Shown piece by piece: positions 44,257 through 56,014 of a stretch of DNA of 64,000 nucleotides (positions are counted from its first letter, which is position 1; each line of letters begins with the position of its first letter). Location of the stretch: NCBI GenBank assembly GCA_033782935.1, contig JAWQEG010001225.1, positions 709,001-773,000 on the forward strand. The letters are read 5' to 3'. Source of the DNA: Petrolisthes cinctipes. Its lineage: Eukaryota; Arthropoda; Malacostraca; Decapoda; Porcellanidae. Below the pieces are notes generated by a model. That model ran no database searches, was not told the origin of the DNA, and saw only the letters and a list, made by a program, of their open reading frames with translations. The translations under genes were made by a program, and so were the position numbers.

Positions 44257-45485
44257 TTGACCCGAACCTTGACGGATCCTGTGTGGTGTTTTCATTCATT
44301 GTGATCAGTATATTAATATGGTATAGGTTTATATACTGGACGTCTTTCCATGATACAACTCTACCCATTTATCCTGTATGGTATTTTCATTCATTGTGAT
44401 CAGTATATTGATATGGTATAGGTTTATACACTGGATGTCTTTCCATGATACAACTCTACCCATTTATCCAGACTTGGGACCAGCACTGAGTACTGTTCTA
44501 ACTTGTGTCCTCAGTAACTCTCTTTTCTGTAGTGAAGCTGGATTATTTGGTGTTGTTGGTATCTGTGTAATTGAACGATTAATATGGTGTACAGTTCATA
44601 GTTATGGTATTGTGGTATTATGGTAAGGGTATTAGGGCATTGTGGTATTAAGGTAATAGTATTTGGGACAGACTCAAATCGATTATCTAACGTTGTTGGT
44701 ATCATTGTAATTGAACGATTAATATGGTGTACAGTTCATGACTTTCATTCTCCCGGTCATTATGCTGAGAGTGTAAGACCTGGACACTTATGGCTAAACT
44801 TTACTCCCTTGGCACTAACAGTCGTAGGCAAGAATATCGGTGGTGTTGAAGATGGCGTGGTAACAGTACAATAACTCCATAGACATAATATATGTACAGT
44901 CACAATCAAATAACCACCGACGCTATCCTTCCATCGTGCAAATAAATCATTATCATATCAAAATATAATCATACAACACCTCACGTCAACTCAACCCTTT
45001 CAATTATTATTATGAGGTGCTGCAAAACCATACACGTGTTGTTCTTTATTACCAAGATATTTATTACGATCGAAGGAAAGTGTCGGTGGATATTTAATTG
45101 TGGCTGTACAGTACTATCAAAGACAAAAGTCGTTTCGTTGTCTTTTCTGATGATTTGATATAACTCGTGAAACATAATGAAAACTCCACCACAATAACGT
45201 CCATGCCCAGTATGCTTAGCTCTTTACCATATGTTTCCACCAATTTAATGACACGACTTTTGTTTTTGATAATACACACTTATAATACTATCACCAACAT
45301 TTATAGATGGTATAGTTAGCGTCATCAATCCTCTTTTCCTTGGTGTTGAAGATGGTGTGGTAACAGTACAATAACTCCATAGACATAATATATATACACA
45401 CTTATAATACTATCACCAACACTTATAGATGGTATAGTCAGCGTCGTCAATCCTCTTTTCCTTGGTGTGAATCCCGTACAACTTG
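44257..45485. other. Unit 2-specific spacer with local duplications
   Basis: No gene. Contains a ~103-bp tandem duplication (44280-44465, TTTTCATTCATTGTGATCAG), a second pair (44565-44610 and 44703-44748, TTGAACGATTAATATGGTGT), and dispersed copies of GATGGCGTGGTAACAGTACA (44854, 45351) and of ACTTATAATACTATCACCAA (45279, 45400). Confidence 0.7.
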
Positions 45486-46128
45486 ATTCATTCCGAATCG
45501 TTCATTGGTGAGGGGGAAGAGTCGGAGAGTGTAGCCAGGGTATGTCTGTCACCAGTGTGAAGTGTGGGGGGTGACTGAATACATACTACAATACATACTA
45601 CAATACATACTACAATAGTGTATTACACATGTGATAACTTAGGTTATTATTAACTTAGGTTTGTTATGTAAATAAGCTGAAACATTCCCTTTTTATTGAA
45701 CACATTAGTGAGTTTGGAAATTCACCTATATATGTAAGTAAATCACTTGATACATGTGATCCAGGAATATGAAGATATTCACAAAGAAGAACCTCGAAGT
45801 TCCATATATATGAATGATACTACTATCTCTGTGTTCAGGTAAACATTCACAGGAATTTCCATTTAATGTCAGTGTTGGACGTCTGACAAATGTTGGCAGG
45901 TGGAAGTGTTGGTATGTTATAATTATTTGGGTTTGACAAAGGGAAATGATATAATATCCTTATGATGATATAACAACCTTACTTAACAAAATATGACCAT
46001 ACTAACAATATTATGAGTTGATTCTCAAGTTTATCATTCCTGATAATATAATTTACACATTCCTTGCCATTATAAGTCTGTCTGCAGACAATCCATCTGG
46101 TGATTGCCACCCTCACAACACATTATCA
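45486..46128. other. Intergenic, no recognised feature (unit 2)
   Basis: Colinear with 14830-15440. Tandem CATACTACAATA at 45580-45615. No coding potential seen. Confidence 0.7.
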
Positions 46129-47109
46129 CTCCAGCTCTGGTTGAGTGTGGACATTCCTCTCCTCCTCAGTCCTGTGTTGTGGATTTCATACTGTTAATGT
46201 TTCTATTGATTGTCTGTTTTCTCGTGTTCTCGAATTTTGTTTTGTAATGTGTGTATGTGTGTTCTGGGTCTTGTCTACCTTCCATGTTTTGCTGTTGATC
46301 TGTTGTCTGATGCTATGCCTGACAGTTTTTAAGGTGGTCACTGTTGTGCACTTTGAAGAGTTTGTTTGTTTTCCCATCAAGGCCTTACCTGCCCTGATGG
46401 AGAGCTGTTTATCGGATGTAGCTTCCTGTCTGGAGGCCAACTCAGACATATCAGAAGACAACGAGTTTTCACAGTAGAATAAATGGCTGCCTTGGCAGCC
46501 CTTACCCAATATCCTCCTCTTCTCAATCATTCCTCAGCAAGGGTTACAGATATCCATCTCATCCACCTCTACCAAGCAATGTGTGGACGCCTCTTCTGAC
46601 TGCTCAGAATTTTCTAATGTGGATTGTATACCTCTCACTGCCAAGACCGACAAGTATACTTCGGCTGTGTGTGACGTACTTAACTCAGTCTTCTTTGCCT
46701 TGCTCAGGTGCTTCAAACCCTACCCACTCCTGGTCCTTGTCTCACTCTTCTGCGTTTGCCCCGATTGACACATGAGTCAAGCTCTCCTTTTCTATGGACA
46801 TGAAGCTGCAGTGGTTGTTTGTCGTAAACAAGGCCCTCAAACTGTAGCATGAACTGGCTGAAGTAAAGATGTCTGCAGTCACATCCCGGTTCATCTACAT
46901 CTCCAGAAAGTGTCAGAATATCATCGAGAGAGTCAAGTATGGTGAATATTTTTCTCCCTCCCTCACATTCCTCAGGGTTCGCCTGAGAGGCCTTGTAGGG
47001 TTGTATAGTCCCCAAGCAGATTTAAAGTACCCCAGCTACATAGTCCCCTGCCCTGCCTCCCATCACCTCCTGCTTCAACATCATACCTCTATCTTACACG
47101 GATTGACTC
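46129..47109 (+). mobile_element. LINE-B 5' UTR and start of ORF1, unit 2
   Basis: Begins CACTCCAGCTCTGGTTGAGT and aligns with LINE-A 31065 onward. The ORF1 start region has FPIKALPALMESCLSDVASC, paralleling MPGLMESVDSCLEA of LINE-A. Later, ELAEVKMSAVTSRFIYISRK (46855-46910) is preceded by a stop. It is interrupted at about 47110 by the reverse-strand RTE-2, and ORF1 resumes at 49600. Frames are broken. Confidence 0.75.
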
Positions 47110-47113
47110 CTTT

Positions 47114-47571
47114 TCAGTTTTTGCTCAAGTCAACCAATGCAATGTCATCCAAGAATAAAGCACTACATGTAACCTCCTCTCTAACATCTGCAGTCATCAC
47201 ATCCATCACGAGAACGAAAATGTAAGGGCTGAGAACCGACCCCTGATGTAGACCAACCCTCACTCCAAACTCTTCCGTCCTTCTAACAACACTTCTTACT
47301 CGAGCCGTTGTTCCTGCATACATACTGTATCTTGCTGAACAATTACATACATTTCAGGAACTTCTTTCACCCTCATGCATCTCCAAACCTCCTGCCTTGA
47401 AACCCAATCATACACTTTCTCCAGATCAATGAACACCAAGTGTAGCTCTTTATACTTTCTTCTGTTCTTCTCCATTGTCTGTCTCAAAGAAAATATTGCA
47501 TCCACTGTCCATCTTCCTGGTATAAACCCGAACTGTTCTTCTCTTACACAAGTTTCTCTCCATATTCTCAC
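47114..47571 (-). pseudogene. RTE-2 reverse transcriptase core
   Basis: Two overlapping open pieces (47571-47296 and 47323-47114) in different frames together hold the palm: PGRWTVDAIFSLRQTMEK, FIDLEKVYDWVSRQEVW, EFGVRVGLHQGSVLSPY and FLDDIALVD. The DD pair and the motif A Asp are retained; the F/YADD context has become FLDD. One frameshift near 47300 separates motifs A and B, so no active enzyme can be made. Confidence 0.87.
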
Positions 47572-47887
47572 TTCTATCTAATACAGAACTTACGCATTGA
47601 TTTCCATCATCTAAAACATAGGTTTTATTCCTCTGTAATTACTACAGTCCTGGATGTCTCATTTCTCTTTATAAATCAGTACCAATGCATTGTAGCCAGC
47701 AAATCTCATAAAATATTAACTCCTTCTCTCCCTAAACATTTCCACTCTTTGACTGGTAATACTATCAGGACCAACTGCCTATCCTTCTTTCATTTTTAGT
47801 AACACTATCTGTACTTCCTCTATGTTAATATCTTGTACTTCTCTTACATGCTGATTTCCATCTTTTATAGTTTTCCTCATTCAATAA

Positions 47888-48090
47888 GTCCCTGTATTGG
47901 TGATGTGAGCAATACTTTAAGAGTTTTGGCGCCCCTTCGGCCCCAGCCACTAGCTTTTAGTTCTTCAACTGTCCCTCTTTTTTTCTATTTCCTTCCTGCT
48001 TGCTGTCTCACCTCTCTATCATTTTTTTCTGGCGCTATATGACCTCGCTGTTGCGGCACCTAATATCAATCAATCAATCAATCAATCAAA
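47888..48090 (+). mobile_element. 203-bp SINE-like element with (AATC)n tail and perfect 10-bp TSD
   Basis: Flanked by CATTCAATAA at 47878-47887 and 48091-48100. The 3' end reads TATGACCTCGCTGTTGCGG then CACCTAATATCAATCAATC. No clear tRNA A/B boxes. A related 3' end is at 49800-49858, and 28494-28600 shares its middle (TTCTTCAACTGTCCCT). Confidence 0.87.
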
Positions 48091-48689
48091 CATTCAATAA
48101 TTTCTCAAAATAATAATTCCACTCTGTATTTACACCATCCTTATCTGTCAACACTCTCCCCCCTCATCCTTGATCTACTTGATGTGTGTTAGATCTTTGG
48201 TGGCTTTGTTTCTGTTCTTCGCTATCCTATACATATTCTTCTGTTCCTCTGTCGCCTCTAACTACTCATAGAAATCATTCGATGCTGTCGCCTTACCCTG
48301 TGCTACTGCTCCTTTGTATCCTATACACGCCACTTTCCAAGCCTCTCTAATCTCTTTCGAAACATTCGTGTCGTAGGCTCTCTTTGCTTCTTTCTGTTTA
48401 CTGATTTTTTCTCCAGTGTATTCTGGTTCAACCACCAAGTTTCTTTATTATTTTGTTGTTCTTTGCCAAATATTTTACTGACAACTTTTTCCTCTTTTAC
48501 AAATCACATTAATATTCTCTTTTCACCAGGTGTTCGTATTTTATTCTGTTTGATGTTACACAGAAATGCTTCATTAAAGTCTCCCTCAGTTCTTGATGTT
48601 TCAATCTACACCCTTTTATCTTTGGTTCTCCCTTCGAAGTTCAAATTCCAGCAGTAAAATAATCTGATACCACTAAACACACACAACTC

Positions 48690-48785
48690 CCCCCCTCCAA
48701 GCCTGTCCCCCAATTCCCGTACCCCCCTAGCACACACAACACCCCCCCCCCAAGCCTGTCTCTCTATTTCTGCACCCCCCTAAAC
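48690..48785. repeat. C-rich minisatellite (AAGCCTGTCCCC core), dispersed copy
   Basis: Two to three units of the sequence seen at 19930-20135 and 56870-57065, here inside RTE-2 in unit 2. Confidence 0.88.
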
Positions 48786-49404
48786 ACTTTCCCCTCTTAT
48801 CGTTTTACAATTCTTTAGTTCAGCCAGTTGCCCTCTCCTATACAAAATGATATCTATCTGTGTCTGCCTTACTACACTGCTGTATGTAACATAGCTTTTG
48901 CACGTAAAGAAGGTGTTACAAATTGCAAGATCAAATGCCACTGTGAAATGCACTCTTCATTCTCCTTCCTCCTTCATCTCGCCGATGCCATGTCCGCCAT
49001 AAACTCTACCTATATTTTCACCAACATGTCTATTTAGGTCACATCCGATAATTACTCTCTCGTCTGCCGACATCGACGTCATGAACTCATTCATTGTTCT
49101 CCAGAACTCAATTTTATCTTCCTATTCACATGCTACTTGTGGAACACATCTAGTTACTATGTTCAACACCTTTTCTCCACGACACAACTTTATTCGCATT
49201 ATTCTATAATATATCCCTTTAACCTCCACCTCCTTATCTTTCATATATCCTTGCTGATAATGATCCACTTCTTCCATAGTTGTTAGCTCCACTGTACAGC
49301 ATCTTATAAACAATGCCTATCTCCTTTGCCATATTTAATTTCCATCTTCTTTCCTGTAAACACAATATATCCATCTGCTTTCTCTCCATAACACCTACAA
49401 GCTC

Positions 49405-49596
49405 TACAACACCTGGTAATGCTGCCAACATTCAGGGTTCTGACTCGTTTCCTCTAGGATGGTTCCCCTGTATTACTGTTGACTGTAGTCTTCCTCACCC
49501 ACCTCTACTACAACGCCTGGTAATGCTGCCAACATTTTGGGTTCTGACTCGTTTCCTCTAGGATGGTTCCCCTGTATTACTGTTGACTATAGTCTT
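49405..49596. repeat. Tandem duplication at the RTE-2 / LINE-B junction
   Basis: GGTTCTGACTCGTTTCCTCT and following sequence occur at 49436 and 49537, along with AACACCTGGTAATGCTGCC / AACGCCTGGTAATGCTGCC. The period is about 100 bp. Confidence 0.9.
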
Positions 49597-49664
49597 CCTC
49601 AACTACCTCCACTTGAGATTTCCTTCCATTTCCTCTCGTGTCTTTCACCATGTGAGGTCTCCCT

Positions 49665-49858
49665 GGGATAGGGGGCTACAAAAACCTCCCCAGTATCCCT
49701 GCTTGTCGTTTAATGACTAAAAGCGGCTTTCACTTCAATTATCCCTATTTTCATGTTACCTTAGTACTTACTGTCCCACCTCTCAATCACCTTCTTCCTC
49801 TAGGGCCATATGACCTCCCTGTTGCAGCGCCTAATATCAATAAATCAATCAATCAACC
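49665..49858 (+). mobile_element. SINE-like element with AATC tail inside LINE-B ORF1
   Basis: LINE-A is continuous here (31890-31900). The insert reads GGGATAGGGGGCTACAAAAA, CCCTGCTTGTCG, ACTAAAAGCGG and ends CCTCCCTGTTGCAGCGCCTA with ATCAATCAATC. Imperfect flanking copies of CCAT(T)GTGTGAKGT suggest a target duplication. Confidence 0.7.
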
Positions 49859-50129
49859 ATTGTGTGATGTGTGGAAACTTCATAATGACTAGCATTGTTG
49901 CTGAAAAGTTGGACTCATCTCCAGGTACCGTTCAGCCTTGTTGAAGTGTGTCTAGTGTGTGACTGACCATGACTCCATGATGTGTTCTGTTAGGAGTGAA
50001 CCATCATGTCCTACTGCCTCCACCTCCGAGCCTCCAAGTCCTGGGAACTCGTTTCTGTGGAAGTGTCCACGTTGCTTTCAGCCAGGAGTTAACGTGTGTC
50101 ATGGTTGTGATTGATGCCAGTCCCCAACT

Positions 50130-50975
50130 CGTGCCTCTACTACCACAGTACTTCATCCACCATCACCTTCCCAGTCTATTACCACAGTACTGCATCCACC
50201 ATCACCTTCCCAGTCTATTACCACAGTATTGCATCCACCATCACCTTCCCAGTCTATTACCACAGTACTGCATCCACCATCACCTTCCCAGTCTATTACC
50301 ACAGTCTACCAGCACAGTACTGCATCCACCATCACCTTCCCAGTCTATTACCACAGTCTATTACCACAGTCTATTACCACAGTACTGCATCCACCATCAC
50401 CTTCCCAGTCTATTACCACAGTACTGCATCCACCATCACCTTCCCAGTCTATTACCACAGTCTATTACCACAGTACTTCATCCACCATCACCTTCCCAGT
50501 CTATTACCACAGTCTACCAGCACAGTACTGCATCCACCATCACCTTCCCAGTCTATTACCACAGTCTATTACCACAGTCTATTACCACAGTACTTCATCC
50601 ACCATCACCTTCCCAGTCTATTACCACAGTACTGCATCCACCATCACCTTCCCAGTGTATTACCACAGTCTACTACCACGGTACTGTATCCACCATCACC
50701 TTCCCAGTGTATTACCACAGTCTATTACCACAGTACTGTATCCACCATCATCTTCCCAGTGTATTACCACAGTCTACTACCACGGTACTGTATCCACCAT
50801 CACCTTCCCAGTGTATTACCACAGTCTACTACCACGGCACTGTATCCACCATCACCTTCCCAGTGTATTACCACAGTCTATTACCACAGTACTGTATCCA
50901 CCATCACCTTCCCAGTGTATTACCACAGTCTATTACCACAGTACTGTATCCACCATCACCTTCCCAGTGTATACC
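50130..50975 (+). repeat. 40-bp minisatellite expanded within LINE ORF1
   Basis: Units of CAGTCTATTACCACAGTACT plus GCATCCACCATCACCTTCCC (40 bp), with optional extra CAGTCTATTACCACA blocks. All three forward frames stay open because 40 is not a multiple of three and no unit junction makes a stop. The seed matches the single CCACCACCATCACCTCCCC of LINE-A at 32200. Confidence 0.95.
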
Positions 50976-51229
50976 TTCCAACAATCCTGCCCCACCTCTT
51001 AACCTTGCCCTCCTCCAGTTTGTTGTTTCTGTCATGGCACGATGTAGTGCCCTTGAGAACCACTTTTCTGCCCTTGAAGCCAGGATTGACAGGCTGGTTG
51101 CCTCTCTGTCCACTTCTAATCACAAACTCTCCACCGTTGTTGAGACTCAGTAATCCATCATCTCAGCTGTCACCACCTTTACTTTACTGACAAGATGGCT
51201 ACTATTGATTTTTGCCTTGATATGTTTTT

Positions 51230-51895
51230 TTTTTTTAACATTTAACGTTTTTTTGGAGGGCTAAGAGGTGTGATGTGAAAGTATGTGCTTTATTCCCTGA
51301 CCCTCCTTGGAGCAGGGTTGGCCACGATGTTTACTGCAGGTCACGTCACAAAGATATCAAGTCTGCCTTGTCCTACATCCAAATACTGTCCCTTGCCACA
51401 CCCACAGTTACCCTGGTCAGGACAGCATGGTGGTCAGAGCTGCCTACGGGTCCCAGCTGGTGACAGCAAAGGGTGTCCACCTGGAGTTCAGAGATGACAA
51501 GATCCAGCATCCCTTCCCGTTCGTGTGTGGGGAAAGTCACATGGTCGATCAAGCCCTGTACATCTAGGAGATTTTCGTAGGCTTACTGCTACAGGTGGTG
51601 GTTGAGGTCATCCACCACCAGGACGTGGCTAAACGGTGTTCTATCAGCAGGTCATTCAGTTTCTCTGTCAAGTAGTGGAGCGAGGCAGGCCCCTGTTTTG
51701 GGGGACGGGCGGTACATAGCGCAGATCATGAGGACCGAACAGTCAGCCAGTACAACCCAGAAAAACATGGCTTCCATCTGGAGAGGTGTTTCCACATTTA
51801 GTAGTTGGGACTAAATACCCTCCTTGAAACATAGAGCCATCCCACCTCCTGCTCGTTCCAGGCGATCCCTCCTGGTCCAGTGGGTATAGCCACGT
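51230..51895 (-). pseudogene. Endonuclease fragment of another LINE, inserted in LINE-B
   Basis: The reverse strand from about 51890 reads RRDRLERAGGGMALCFKEGI, then LNVETPLQMEAMFFWVVLAD, VLMICAMYRPPKQGPASLHY and LTEKLNDLL. These resemble APE endonucleases of Jockey/CR1-type LINEs (RxGGGxAL, xYRPP). Stops follow and the GDFN motif is lost. It separates the ORF1 part (ends 51190) from the ORF2 part (starts 51897) of LINE-B. The T-rich run at 51229-51254 may be the poly(A) side of the insertion. Confidence 0.7.
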
Positions 51896-53187
51896 ATTTT
51901 GTCTCCTTCTCCAGGTCGTTCATCTGCCTCTACTCTCCGGACTTTTTCCTACAAGCATAGGGTTCACTCTTAATATCATCTCCTGGAGCGTCTGTGGTAT
52001 CACCAGTTATGTTAAACTCAGTCAACTCATGGTCAATGTGTTTCCCCATCAGCCGAGTATTTTCTTTCTCCAGGAAGTATATCTAGGATGGTCTCTCACC
52101 TCTGGACAAACTCTTAACTTGCATACATAGCTTCTAGCCACATCACCTTCTTCTGTACCTCCACCGATCCTGACATGACCTTTCAGCTTCAGGAAGGTAC
52201 TCTGGATCTCATCCTCACATCTGGACTGATAACATCTCAGAACCAGTGCTCCACGGTGCCAGTTTTATTCTCTGTTCATGTCACACTTTGGCTTCATTAT
52301 ATTCTACCTGCTTGGTTTACTGCTCCTGCCACTCGTTTACATATTGCTGTGCCTGTAAATCATTATATTCTACCTGCTGTGTCTACTGCTCCTGCCACTC
52401 GTTTACATATTGCTGTGCCTGTATATCAAGAGTGGGATACCTTTGTACAGTAGGGTGAATGTCAGATGAGACTTTCTGGAGCATGTCGCAGGCAGCAGTG
52501 ACAAACGAGAACCACAAAGTGGATTTGTGCAAAAATTTTATTGAAAAAAACATACAATTTAGTGAGATGGTTTGGTGACATTGTTCATTGAAGAGTGTTG
52601 TTGGTAAACATACAAATTAGTGTGATGGTTGGTTCTACTTGCCATAAACAATTGTTTCAATGTTCAGTTCAATGGATGAGAAACACAACAGAAGAATATC
52701 ATTGAGGTGACAGTCCGAGAGCTGATAGTGAAGGTGAGACTTGGTTACCAGAGTACCAAGTAGCCTTGACTTGGAGAGAGTGCAGGGTTGACAAACAGTA
52801 ATTGTCTCGGGCCGGACGATAGGCCTTCTTGGGCTGGATCTGGCCTGCGGGTCATGGTTGGCCACTCCTTGCAGACCGGATTCCATTATTAATTCGGAGT
52901 ATGTTCACGGGCCACACAATATGCCTCTGTGGGCCGGATGTTACCCGCTCCTACTCTAAATATAGCCTGATGGACATCTTATTTATTACTCATATGTTAC
53001 TTACTATCTACCTTTCTTTGCCGGACCAGTTATACTCTGATCTTTTCTTTGCCAGTCATGTCGTTTACAAGTTATTTGTCTCCCAGACACACCTCAAACT
53101 TCGTTGTACCGCCCATTCATAGATGCTTTACACAAGAGAGTTTTATACAGAGTTGTTGACAGTAACGTTCTTGTTTTGTCTTGTCTC
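51896..53187 (+). mobile_element. LINE-B endonuclease part, unit 2, second copy
   Basis: LNIISWSVCGITSYVKLSQL (51975), IFFLQEVYLGW (52060), then FQLQEGTLDLILTSGLITSQ (52180), a duplicated HYILPA-coding piece (52295-52425), the hAT-like insert (52450-52950) and LPDQLYSDLFFASHVVYKL (53015-53070). It ends at the common truncation point, then (GA)n. Counterpart of the deleted copy at 16910-17663. Confidence 0.82.

Positions 53188-53239
<52 letters not shown>
53188..53239. repeat. (GA)n microsatellite bounding unit 2-specific DNA
   Basis: 26 GA units. The homology to unit 1 stops here and resumes at the (CT)n at 55655-55700. Confidence 0.97.
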
Positions 53240-53242
<3 letters not shown>

Positions 53243-55651
53243 AGTTTGTTTATACGTGGGACAGACAGGATGAAGATAAACAAATCAAGACAGGAAAAAA
53301 TGTGCTCACGGCGCGATAAAACACACACACATTAAACTGGAACAATGACACGTGACAAGGAATGAACACAGAAATAGAAAAACGAAAGAAAATGGTTATT
53401 GACTGGCAGGTGTGCAGTACAGAAGAGTGTATGGAATTATAATAGTGTACCAAATTATAGGACATGAAATATTATAGAGCGTTTTTAGCCCATCAGGATG
53501 GTGGAATGTGAAGTTAAATTGTGGGGAAACAAACACACACATCTCTGCTTGGGTTCTTTACTTGGTTAATTTGTGGGGAGACAAACACACACATCTCTGC
53601 TTGGGTTCTTTACTTGGTCACCGCTTCCTCTCTGTACAGATTTCTACAATATGCCACTAGGAGGCATAACACACAAATAAGGATACTATATATAAATGTG
53701 GCATTTCAGAACAATAAAATAAAAAATAGATCACTTCCACAAACAAAAATAATAACAAATTATTATAGTAATTTGCCTTTTACATATTAACACTAATGGT
53801 GACGTTGCACAAATACAGTAACGATATCAGTTGCACATTTAACGTACGTAAATGTTGTCAGTGAGTTTTGTAATTACAAAGTCTTCCTTAAGTTATCATT
53901 CTACTTACACAAAGTTTAAAACTACACTTTATTATTGTGTGGGTCATGGAATGTCCAGAATTCTTTCAGAAGGTTGTCGGACAGATAATATTAAGAACCA
54001 CTGACTGACAGTGATGCTTTGGCTAAACATTTATACTAAACTTATATCAATACCTCACTTAGAGTTGTCATTGACTTCAATCATTCACGGAACATTACTT
54101 AGAATATATACTAAGTTGAAAGTTTCTCCCTCACGCTTGAGACAAAAGGTGGATGTGGCAAACATTATTATGGAAGAGAATGGTAGTAGGAATGTCATGG
54201 GTTAGGGAAGGGATTAAATGATTACAAGGTAGGATACAGGTGTGTAATAAGGCAAGAAGTATTATGTCTATTTATGATAGTTGTAAGGAAGAGTGAAGTA
54301 TACACCAAGGGAGAGTTAGGTGAGCAAGAAAAGTCATCAAGAGGGGTGATACTATTGAATACAAATAATCACGATGGATATAATAATTAATAAATACATT
54401 AATATGAGTAAGGTTGTGCGCAGTATAACTTTAAGGTATACGCCTATTTCTATTTTAATGTCAGTACAATGAAAACTTAAAGATTACAATATATCAGAGT
54501 GAGTAAGGCATAATAAAGACGAGTCAATGAAATGAAACTGATAGGAGAGATTGGGCATTGGAAAGACAAGAAAGAAACAGTGTGGTAATAGGAAGGAACA
54601 AAAGAGGGAATGATTGATAGAGACAATGGAAAGAAGATTATTTGTCACACTGTATTACCCGTGTTAAAAATATGGTAACGAATAATGTTAAATCACAACA
54701 GGAACGAAATATTTATGTTAGTAAAATACATATTGAAGTTTAAATAAATACTTCATAGCAACGGAGGGATAAATGGAAGGTTACTTAACACTGAATGGGG
54801 AGAGGAGAGGCCAGGAGGGGAAGTACTGTATTTATAGAACAAAAAAAACATGTAATCGCAAAACACACACTGCCATTATCTATGTTGATGACGTGTGTAA
54901 CTGGCAACGTTATTGTATTCTTGCAACGTTACCTCTATGACTGAAAATGTTTTGGTATATTGAATAAACAACTTTCTGGCAACATTATATACTTCTGTGT
55001 GTTGGTATCCGTAAACAAAAATCTTCCTGCACCAATATCATATATTTCTCAATAATATTATGATTCCACCTCCTGAACATAATATATAGTATAATTATAA
55101 CTTTGAGGAATTTCTTGTTAAATTATTATAGTTCACATATGGTCATCTGTAATATTAGACATTTAAACCATGTATACCTGTCAATTCTATCACATAGTGT
55201 TCCCTGATTAACAGGAACGTATCATGGACTAAGAAAGACAAACTTCTGGTATTGACTGTACAGCTGTGTTTATGATTCCCTGAGACACCATCTTGTGGAA
55301 GGAACTTGACCTTCTCTATCCTTACTGGACAGCAGGTAGTTGAATCAAACTGTCTAACCAACACACACAGTGAAGCTAACAATAATATTATATTGAGGGA
55401 ACTTGACCTTCTCTATCCTTACTGAACAGTAGGTAGTTGAATCAAACTGTCTGACCAACACACACAGTGAAGCTATACTTTCTGCCTATCTATTTACCAT
55501 TGATGAAATGAATTAGTTGTTGCCTGTACAAAATGATAAAAGTGGAATGGTGGTGACATTCTTTTCTCCCTCCTTCCCTCCCTCCCTCGCTTTCGTTCTC
55601 ACTCTCTCTCTCTTACTCTCTTCCTTTCTCCATACTTGATTAAGCCTTCGA

Positions 55652-55654
<3 letters not shown>
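53240..55654. other. 2.4 kb unit 2-specific AT-rich sequence, no recognised gene
   Basis: No similarity to other parts of the window was noticed. Short tandem duplications: 53520-53625 (ACAAACACACACATCTCTGC twice, ~55-bp period) and 55297-55475 (GGAACTTGACCTTCTCTATC twice, ~100-bp period). No transposon ends, long open frame or RNA gene was found. It is the only sizeable stretch in unit 2 with no repeat partner. Confidence 0.65.

Positions 55655-55701
<47 letters not shown>
55655..55701. repeat. (CT)n microsatellite
   Basis: About 23 CT units, preceded by a T/C-rich stretch from 55560. Corresponds to 18690-18762 of unit 1. Confidence 0.96.
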
Positions 55702-55704
<3 letters not shown>

Positions 55705-55966
55705 AACATTCAGGAAATCCCCATCGTTGAGGCAAAAATGGAATGAGTTTATTTCCTCTCTCTCCAAGGTTGTCCTCACCAACGAGAACTTTTGGGTGTA
55801 AGGTTACTCTCCATACACACGGGTTTGGGACTACAAACAATATTATAGTAAGAACAAAGGTTTTTTATCCCCTTCTTTAGCCAATATATAAATATTATCA
55901 GGTGTCTCAGACCAGTTACTACACAGAAGAAAACAAGTTATTAATTATAATTATAACATGTACAAT

Positions 55967-56014
<48 letters not shown>

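Larger units (their letters stand above)
47110..49450 (-). mobile_element. RTE-type LINE (RTE-2), unit 2 only
   Basis: Reverse strand. The endonuclease start VELVGVMERKQMDILCLQER then RWKLNMAKEIG lies at 49431-49300. A long decayed middle carries C-rich minisatellite (48690-48785) and a SINE-like insert. RT motifs follow: EEQFGFIPGRWTVDAIF (47545), LVFIDLEKVYDWV (motif A, 47445), FGVRVGLHQGSVLSPYIF (motif B, 47265) and LFLDDIALVD (DD pair, 47145). These are typical RTE-clade motifs, in a different subfamily from RTE-1. It sits inside LINE-B ORF1. Frames are broken throughout. Confidence 0.87.
49600..51190 (+). mobile_element. LINE-B ORF1 continuation, unit 2, with minisatellite expansion
   Basis: 49608-49660 aligns with LINE-A 31855 (CCTCCACTTGAGATTTCC). 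A SINE-like insert follows (49665-49858), then the zinc-knuckle region in decayed form (49865-50100). The Pro/His-rich stretch is replaced by 0.85 kb of tandem repeats (50130-50975). The C-terminal part MARCSALENHFSALEARIDRL matches LINE-A MVRCTALENCFSTLEARING. It ends near 51190 at a foreign insert. A 385-residue open frame here (49996-51153) is an expanded ORF1 remnant and not an independent gene. Confidence 0.8.

Noticed and set aside
49996..51153. A 385-residue histidine/proline-rich gene
   Set aside because: Aligned with LINE-A ORF1 on both sides. The middle is a minisatellite open in all frames.
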